DNA of 64,000 nucleotides from Neonectria sp. B-13 (taxonomy: Eukaryota; Ascomycota; Sordariomycetes; Hypocreales; Nectriaceae): contig NOKP01000019.1 in assembly GCA_002682825.1 (NCBI GenBank), positions 248,001 through 312,000 of the forward strand, in the 5' to 3' direction. Shown here piece after piece: positions 56,901 through 64,000 of the stretch (position 1 is the first letter of the stretch; each line of letters starts with the position of its first letter). The notes under the pieces were generated by a model. It had not been told where the DNA came from. It saw nothing but the letters and a program-made list of their open reading frames with translations, and ran no database searches. The translations under genes and the position numbers were made by a program.

Positions 56901-57502
56901 ATGGGCGACTGGGGATGGTTGCGAGGCTGCTTGAGAAAGGGGCCTGCCTCGAGTCACAGGGCAGGAATAGTCGAACACCTCTAGGGTTAGTCGCCGTATT
57001 CCAGCATGAGGCTGTTGTTAGACTGCTGCTCGAGAAAGGCGCCGATCTTGAGGCCAAGGGGATAGGCGTTTTCGAGGGCCAGACGCCGCTATCGTTAGCT
57101 GCTGAGCTTGGTCATGAGGCCATGGTCAGGCTGCTGCTCCAGAAGGGTGCCGAAGTTGACTCGAAGGGCATCGGATATTGGGAGGGTCGAACGCCGCTAT
57201 CGTTCGCCGCTTCCGAAGGTCATGAGGCTGTGGTCAGGTTGCTGCTGGAGATGGGCGCCAATCCTATGACTGAAGACAAGCACGGCCAGACCTCCCTAAC
57301 TCTAGCCGTCAAGATTGGCCATATGGATGTGGCCAGGCTGCTGAGCGCGGAAAGCGCTGCCGAATTTTTCGAGAATGAGATATGGAGCGACTTTGGGCGG
57401 GCATTGGGTCTAGACAGTAGGCTCACGCGGATTGGGTCCAGGCGGGCATTGGGTCCGGATAGTGGGTTCGGGTCTCAGTGGGAATCATGTCACAAATTTT
57501 GA
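53905..57502 (+). pseudogene. NLR-like gene: nucleoside phosphorylase-NACHT-ankyrin, four in-frame stops
   Basis: The frame opens with a phosphorylase-type domain ([32 protein letters not shown]). Stops interrupt it at 54298, 54337, 54457 and 54781, yet conserved reading continues in the same frame ([50 protein letters not shown]). Introns at 54884-55005 and 55820-55866 join it to a NACHT domain (P-loop GIPGAGKT, Walker B VFVLIDALDEC) and about eight ankyrin repeats (about 56570-57350). Intact relatives sense non-self in heterokaryon incompatibility or stress. Several stops fit C-to-T changes of CAA or CGA codons. The 3' half from 54990 stays open and could still be translated alone. Confidence 0.82.
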
Positions 57503-58546
57503 TATTTGTTGGATGGGAAGCTCTTGATTTCTATCTATCCTAGTGGGAAAGAAATGTCTTCATATACATGATTTAATCCCCAGGAAGGAATAAGAAACAC
57601 ATTATCTAGGATGATTAGAAAGGAGGGAAAACACATTATCTAAAGATTAAACTTATTACGAGTATGAAAGTTTATCAAGAGAGGTTAAAGAGGTTTAACT
57701 GTATAAAACGAATAGGTAAACTTTGTGACAGTCTATGCATATGATAGACTGGGTCCAATGTTGATTAGCGTCAAGGTAGTGTATATAAATCTATATAAAT
57801 ATTATTCTTCGTAAGGATATCATTGGCGGATACGAGGGCATCGTCTTGCGCTACGACATTATCAGGTGGGCAGTTAGTGAGTTCATGGTATCTGGACTGA
57901 TCATGCTGATACTGACTGTTGTGCAATAACAACTCGTTCATTGCCTCAGACTGTGGTAGCTATATATCACGGGCAAACCATACTGCGTTTAGGGCTCCGC
58001 ATCCAGTAACCCTCCGTCCCTCACTTCAGATACGCCCAAGATCACCAGCTCGGAGGACGGCATCGAGACGCCTGAGCCTACTCAGCCTGGCATGACATTC
58101 ATGTAGCAGCTTTACTAACTATCCCCAGTATAGGCCCATCGCACATTGACAGTGACCACGGTCTAAATTTAAGTTGCGGGGTAATACGTGTTACTCTGGA
58201 GAGTAATGGGGATGCTACCGTACCTACTTACCGCAATAGGTAGGTGTGTAGCACTGAATGAATATGCGGTGGTGCATATTAGAGGCGCAGACATCCCAAC
58301 AGGTGACTGCTCACACCACTCAAGTTTGTTGGTGTCTATACCATGCATGTGAGTAGCACATGCGATTCAGACCACGTCCAAGTCAATACCTGTACAAGCA
58401 TCTGTTGGCTCCAGGTGCCTCTCTGCTACAGTCTTAGCCCAATGTCTAACTCACCCTAATTCATCACCAGCATCACAGGCCTGACCACCACCAAAGCCTG
58501 TTGTCGTCCCCTCCTCTACTAGTCAGGGCAACTCTTCCAGCACGCA
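57503..58546. other. Intergenic region after NLR-like gene
   Basis: About one kilobase. The word AAACACATTATCTA occurs twice, near 57594 and 57630. No gene is recognised. Confidence 0.4.
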
Positions 58547-60963
58547 ATGAGTCGGCATTGCTCATTCCAGTACATTCGCTTGGGCACAACGAGCCCCAGG
58601 AGCTTCCTGTTCTACATTGTCGCCAATATCGGCCCAGACGGTGCATACTGGCCTCTCGCCGTGGCACTGCGTCAGGGTGACTATGTGCAGCCAGAACACG
58701 GACACCGCGTCAAACGTGTCTTCGGGGACACTTTGCGCCTCGTTCATGTGCTGTCAGAGCCCGCCAACCGCGTCGCCCTCGAAGCCGAGCGGGCGCTTGC
58801 CGCGGTCTGGTACATGGGGGGCGACCATGCCAGCCATCATCTGCAACGCCCAGAAGTTCCCGACACTGTCCAGCCTCCGTACAGAGTCCCGGAACCCTTA
58901 TCCTTCTCTGAACCCCGACCGGAGCTGCCATGGAGCCACGATATTCGCGAATTTCCCTTCATCTCGACATGCCTGATGCTAGGCTTGACGGGCGACCCTG
59001 TCTACCGTACTCGTCCACATGATGTCCAGCCACAGCCCCTTGCAACAGCATTTCGCGATGGCCGCCACGAATATGGCATGGTTGTGCTTGACATCTCAGA
59101 CCTCGACGATGTAGGCTATGGCATTGTTGGTTTTCCAATCCACTACATGGCCGAGGTCCAGGTGAATCTTGCCCGTGGCTACTATGACCCTATCGAGGAC
59201 AGACCACCAGCTCGAGAGGCTGACGTAGTTGTCACCGAATGCCGCCCCCGCACACCACTCTCCGCCCTCCAATATACAAAAGGCCTTTGGGGGCCGAACT
59301 ACAGGCCGGAAATGTCAGACCTGCAAAAGATTCGCCTCGTCGATGCCGTTACATTGGACTGTATGCGACATCCATTCCAGCCGAGCCCTTGGCTTTTTAC
59401 TGTCTGCATATACTGACCTCAAGGCAAGACATCTGGCCACCACCTCATAGCACACACCACGATTTGACAAGTAGATCCATCAGCAACTCTACTTCGCCAC
59501 GCGAGCACCAGCGTGATGCCCATGTGTATCTAGAAGCCATCAGCAGCCTCATAAGGCAGACGCAACATACCGATGCCTTTGACTCTGTAGCCTTGCATAA
59601 GTCTCCCGAGTTGGCCGATCTCCAGAGACAGCTGCTAAGGCGACTAGCGGAGATTCTAGAGAACCTCGCCTCGCCAAAGGCCTCGTGCCAGCTGCTCCGC
59701 CTGGCCTACGCCGGACACACCCATCTCAATTTCGTTGGACTCGAGAACACCACCTATGAAGCTATCGCGGCGGCCATCGAGTCTGAAGAGCTGAAAGATG
59801 CGTGTGCGCTCAGCCTCTGCATTGACAACATAAGCGGCGATCCCAACGTTCTCATAGCTGCTCTCTCTCGGTCAGTGAACCTAGTACAGTTATGCTTCTT
59901 GCAACGACCGACCAGGGAAACCGATAACGCTAGTGCATACCTATTTGAGCAAATGTGCGCATCGTCTTCGAAGGCATCCGGCTTATCGTCGCCAGCCGCA
60001 AGCGAGAAGGAATGCGAAGATACCACCACCAGCGTACGGGCAAATTGGCTCCAGGATAGGAAGATTACCCTGACGTGCGCCTTCTCGGTACCATTACGGG
60101 AAATGACGTGGCTTCCAAATTCCGAGCAGAAGGAGGCTATCATTCCTGCTCACGCCTTCCCCGTGACGCACATGATTATACGCCGTCAGCTGGATATCTC
60201 GGAAGATCCAAAATTCCAGCCAGACTACCATTTCATGGGAGACGCGCTTCTCGATCCAGAGCGCTTTGCTATTGGCTTCCTATCATATATCCGCTCTATT
60301 CAGACTGACAAATACCTGTTGAGCTTCGCTTGTGGGCCTCCAACACTCGACGCCTACGCCTCAAAACCAACACGTCTCGCGGTGAGCCCCATCCCAGCTG
60401 AATCATTCGTCATCGCGCGAAACGACGGCGTCAACACGGTACGAACCGACGATGACGGTGCTGCTCAGGTAAATCATGGGCCTAATGTGCGAGATATTGA
60501 GCCTGGCAGCTGGGCAGTGCTCGTTACCGTACAACGATATGTGAGCCCTGAAGCAGACTGGCGTGAAAAGGAGTATCCGTGTGGATATCCAACTCAGGCA
60601 ATATTTTCACGATATGCCTTTATCAGAGCTCGACGTCGCATACCGACGGGCGATATCCAAAAGGATGAGGAGATGTCCACAGTCCTACTTGATGCGCTTG
60701 TTGGGCCTGCGTCTCTCGAGGTAGTTGGCGGGTTACAGGAGTTCCTGCACGAAACGGCGCCACACATAGATGCCGCCCTAGTTGAAAGGTTGCTAGATGA
60801 GACGGAGAAGGACCTGAGTAAAAGGCATCAGCCTTGTCTGGCCCCAGGTATGAATCAACTGGCTGTGCTTGACAATGATAGTGCTCGCACAGTGTTCGGA
60901 GACTTTCTTAAGGACTTGATGGTTCAAAGGCGCCAGCCTATAAATCGAGATTATAGGGGCTGA
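58547..60963 (+). CDS. Unrecognised large fungal protein, two exons
   Basis: I do not recognise this family. Two long overlapping open frames are best read as one gene. Exon 1 (58547-59360) ends VDAVTLD. An intron at 59361-59428 (GTATGC...TACTGAC...CAAG) leads to IWPPPHSTHHDL and runs to 60963, giving about 782 residues. No signal peptide or membrane segment is seen. The second half includes a long helical region (AISSLIRQTQHTD, LQRQLLRRLAEILENLA) and an alpha/beta C-terminus. An alternative is two separate or decayed genes, since ORF 2 overlaps ORF 1 by about 175 bases before the splice. Confidence 0.6.
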
Positions 60964-61376
60964 ACGGCCGGCGTTATGTCAGGTCAGGGCTCGTAGTGAA
61001 ATGAAGAGAGGAGAAGGAGTTAGTGACGAAGGAGATAAGAGGAAGGCGAAGGCAAGGGGACGGCATAATACATAAATTGAACTTGAACTCTTCAATACAC
61101 TGACCTACAATCTGTGGCTATAATCAGTGGCCCCTGTGCTGGGAAGTGGCTCACCCGTCACTTGTGGTGAGCAGTGAGGCTGGAGCATATCTCGGCACTT
61201 CTTTGTAGTGACGCTATTATTCACGAATGGATTCATTCCGCAGCAAATACCTTCTTTTGGATCAACTTGTGCTAATCTTGCTACCACCCTTCAGACTTTT
61301 CTATGAAACTGCCGAGTTCTCGAGGTGGCTTTGAACTCATGCTTCCTTCGTATTACCTCGAGCGGTTGTGTCTGCC
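60964..61376. other. Convergent intergenic region
   Basis: About 410 bases between stop codons, purine-rich near 61000-61060 (GAGAGGAGAAGGAG). No gene. Confidence 0.4.
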
Positions 61377-63363
61377 TCAACGGTTACTCGGCATCGAATC
61401 AACCAACCGTTTCAACGCAACCAACCTGGGCACAATCGCACATGCAAGCTCCCACCGTGACAACTCCACATGTGTCGGGAACTTGAGGACTGGCGTGACC
61501 ATCTGGCCTCTGAAGATCCTTTCAGGATCAGCCATTGCCATCGGCCAGAGATTTTGGAGCGATACACTCTCTCTGATATACATTGCACCTAGCTCATCCC
61601 AAAGGAGGCTGCCCAAGATGCGCAACGTCCCTTGATAGCCGGGTGCCTCGTCACTCTCCTTCTCTGAAGCTTCATACTTGGCATCGACTGCGACAAGGAA
61701 CTTTCCATTGCTGTCGGAAGGCTCCAGGTATGATTTCGTAGCAGCCTCATCAATGACCAAAAATACCCGTTTCTGGACCGGGAGTTCCTTTAATGTCTTG
61801 AAATGTCTGCATACTTGTTAGTTCACCACTGATGGGCCTCGAGTTCAAAAGCACCTACTTTCTAGCAGCTTCAATATCGCCATCCGATATCTCATTTTCT
61901 TGGCCATCTATCCAGTGAACCTTGCAAAGTTGGCGGACGTCGTCAATACCGGTCTTGTCCCTGCCCCAATCCGAGATGTCCGAATCGAACTTTGCCTTGA
62001 AGTCATCCCAGACTTTAGAGTCATGCTTATGACACAGTTTATAGGCAACAAACCCTAAATGAATGTGCGACTGGCGTTGTCGAACGTATTCAATCCAAGG
62101 ATCCAAATCGGGAGGTTGAAGCAGTCCGCGAAGTTCTTGTCGAGCCTGAGTCTGCGCATCAATCTGGCTCAAAACGACGATGAGCAAGCTCGCAGGGTCG
62201 TTGACGGGTACAGAGGGGGGTAACTCAGCAAAGCCATGCCGTCGATGAGCGTCATACTCTTCCTTTCGGTGCAGGTATCTGACGCGCTTGCCATAGTCAT
62301 TTTGCCGCCACTTGAGGTTGGCCGACCACTTGATAGGCTCTTCACGAAAGCCGCCTTGATGTGCTGCTGTCAAAGGCTCCCTGTCTTTGGAAGAAAGACT
62401 ATCGCCCTTGTACCCATCCGTGGGCATGAATATCGTGTAATCAGCTTGCGATGCATTCTCGGCAAGGTCGTGGAGCTTGTTCGTGAGCTCCCATTGCTTG
62501 TTGCTGAAATGATTTCGAACAGGCGGATAGTGGTGAGCGAGCTCTTGTACGATTGGATCTCGAAGGCGATCAATGTGCTGGATGACCCATCGGTGGGCAT
62601 GATCGCATATCAAGTCGTAGTGTGCTCGGATGTACTCGTACCACATAGCGGTAATCGAGAGTGCCGTGTAAGTCCCATTTGTTGAGTCCAGTCTACGCTT
62701 GGCGTTGAGGGCTTGTTCATACTTCTTCAGGTGATCCCACATAAGATTGTAGGTTGTCCGTAAGGCGTCTTTGGCATACAGCGCATTCAGGTAGTTGAAC
62801 ACGTCAATGACTCCCGCGATGTAACGGCAAGCTAAATGAAAGTTTCCAGGTGAGTCCAGTTCCAACTCCTTCCAACGTCTTTCCGACAAGGGAGGAAAAC
62901 CCTCCCAAATCCTCATCTTCATGCCATGAAGCTCTTTGCTTATTATACGAAGCCGATCGCCGTCCTCGTAAGATCCAACCCGGACCATAAGCCAGTTACA
63001 CGTGGACCTCGTTTCTTGATTGAACGGAGCTGGGGCCCATTCAAGAGATGGCTTAGCTATGTTTTGAATTTCCTTCAGCGTAGGCAAAGGGTGCGATGTT
63101 TTGCGGTCTCCAGGAAGGCAGCCGGCAGCGAGAAATTGGAAGAAATGCACCACTGTGTGATGATCCAGGATGCGATCTGCAATCCACAACACAGGGCTTC
63201 GCTTGACACTCCATCCAGGGCCAGGTACTAAGTCTCTGATGCCTTTGGAAGTGTTACCGCGTCTGATACCGGCTTGCGAGAGAGTTGCTGTGGCGGGCGT
63301 CCCATTCTCGGTCATGGCCATGTCCCACCTCAGTAACCTTTCGGCTAAGTCGCGATCCGCCAT
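61377..63363 (-). CDS. Unrecognised conserved-type fungal protein, two exons
   Basis: A soluble protein of about 644 residues of no family I can name. Exon 1 runs from the ATG at 63363 (MADRDLAERLLRWDM) to 61859. An intron at 61807-61858 (GTAGGT...ATGCAG) then gives EAARKHFKTLKELPVQKRVF, and exon 2 runs to the TGA at 61377. The sequence is rich in Trp, Tyr, His and charged residues and looks largely helical, without signal peptide or membrane segments. Long uninterrupted frames and a clean in-phase intron argue for a real gene. Confidence 0.7.
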
Positions 63364-64000
63364 GATGGACGAGTTTCGATGCTTTCGATGCTATTGATAG
63401 AAATCCAATGAGCGATAAGGAAGGGTTTTGGTAATAGCGTAGGTAAGAAAGAACAGCGACTGTATCAAAAGGGGGGGCATCAATGTCTCTGTTTTGTGGC
63501 CAGGAGGTCAAATCGTGTTTAGTTATAGCCGGCCCAATAAATTCGAGGCACAGCCAGTGGATACATCATACGAGTTATACGAGTCAATTTTACTTGAACC
63601 AATCATTAGTAGGATATTGTCCTCGGTAACCAACCAACATGTCTTGGCAAAGTATCTGCGTCGCCCATCACCGCACAATTCAAAAGGGTAATTTCGGCTG
63701 ACCCGATGGCTTCATTTACCTACATAGTAGGACACATATCACGGGGTGTAGAATGTCGGTCCTGGCAACGCTCATCGCCGGCGTTGTCGTTGGCATCACC
63801 ATCGGTTGAAAGCTGGGTCTCGTGTGTACCGACACTCCGAACTGGCCACTCCCCGGTTAGACAAGATCAGCTCATGACAATTCTAGACATTGCCTGCAAC
63901 CCAGGACCACGGGATCATATAAAGCCTGAAATCTCACAGATTATCATCATAATTGACATCCCATAGGTGTTATGGTGAGTGTCTTGGAAAGGTTTAGCGG
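63364..64000. other. Right-edge intergenic region
   Basis: About 640 bases. Short ORFs are present but nothing recognisable; a G-run lies near 63470. Confidence 0.35.

Overview
The window looks like a chromosomal segment of a filamentous ascomycete, probably a Sordariomycete and possibly Hypocreales. The support is short GT-AG introns (about 45-120 nt) in most genes, a fungal-style nonribosomal peptide synthetase (NRPS) locus, a Zn2Cys6 regulator, an ech42/Chit42-type GH18 chitinase, an RTA1 protein, a nucleoside-phosphorylase/NACHT/ankyrin receptor, and decayed Tc1-type and Fot1/pogo-type transposons. Gene models were spliced by eye from frame, donor/acceptor sequence and family resemblance; no search was run.

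Layout. 1-3.8 kb: an L-galactonate/L-fuconate dehydratase-like enolase-superfamily gene, cut by the window edge, diverges from an allantoate-permease-type MFS transporter. 4.1-4.6 kb: a C-terminal relic of a flavin phenol-hydroxylase-like gene. 4.9-44.7 kb: a large putative secondary-metabolite locus. In order it holds NRPS-1 (partial C-A-T-C-A-T), an amine/amino-acid oxidase of the DAO fold, a flavin monooxygenase, a class I aminotransferase, a P450, NRPS-2 (A-N-methyltransferase-T), two MFS transporters, a second P450, a UDP-glycosyltransferase, a secreted GMC oxidoreductase, a discrete thioesterase and a PHBH-fold FAD monooxygenase. It is broken up by AT-rich blocks, a Tc1-like relic (21.2-22 kb), a complete but decayed Fot1/pogo element (31.29-33.14 kb) and a 4 x 32 bp tandem repeat. 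46-51 kb: a GH18 chitinase, a Zn2Cys6 regulator and an RTA1 membrane protein. 52-64 kb: a DUF7730-like protein, an NLR-like gene broken by four in-frame stops, and two unrecognised large proteins.

How the genes may work together (inference). Three adenylation domains and one embedded N-methyltransferase suggest a small N-methylated di- or tripeptide-like scaffold. Neither NRPS has a terminal release domain, so the thioesterase at 41 kb is the obvious candidate for release. Four flavoenzymes, two P450s and a glycosyltransferase would then make a heavily oxidised, possibly glycosylated product, with MFS pumps for export. I do not recognise this gene combination as a known fungal cluster. Its edges, and whether it is one cluster or two adjacent ones (about 4.9-30 kb and 33-45 kb, split by the Fot1 element), cannot be settled from sequence alone.
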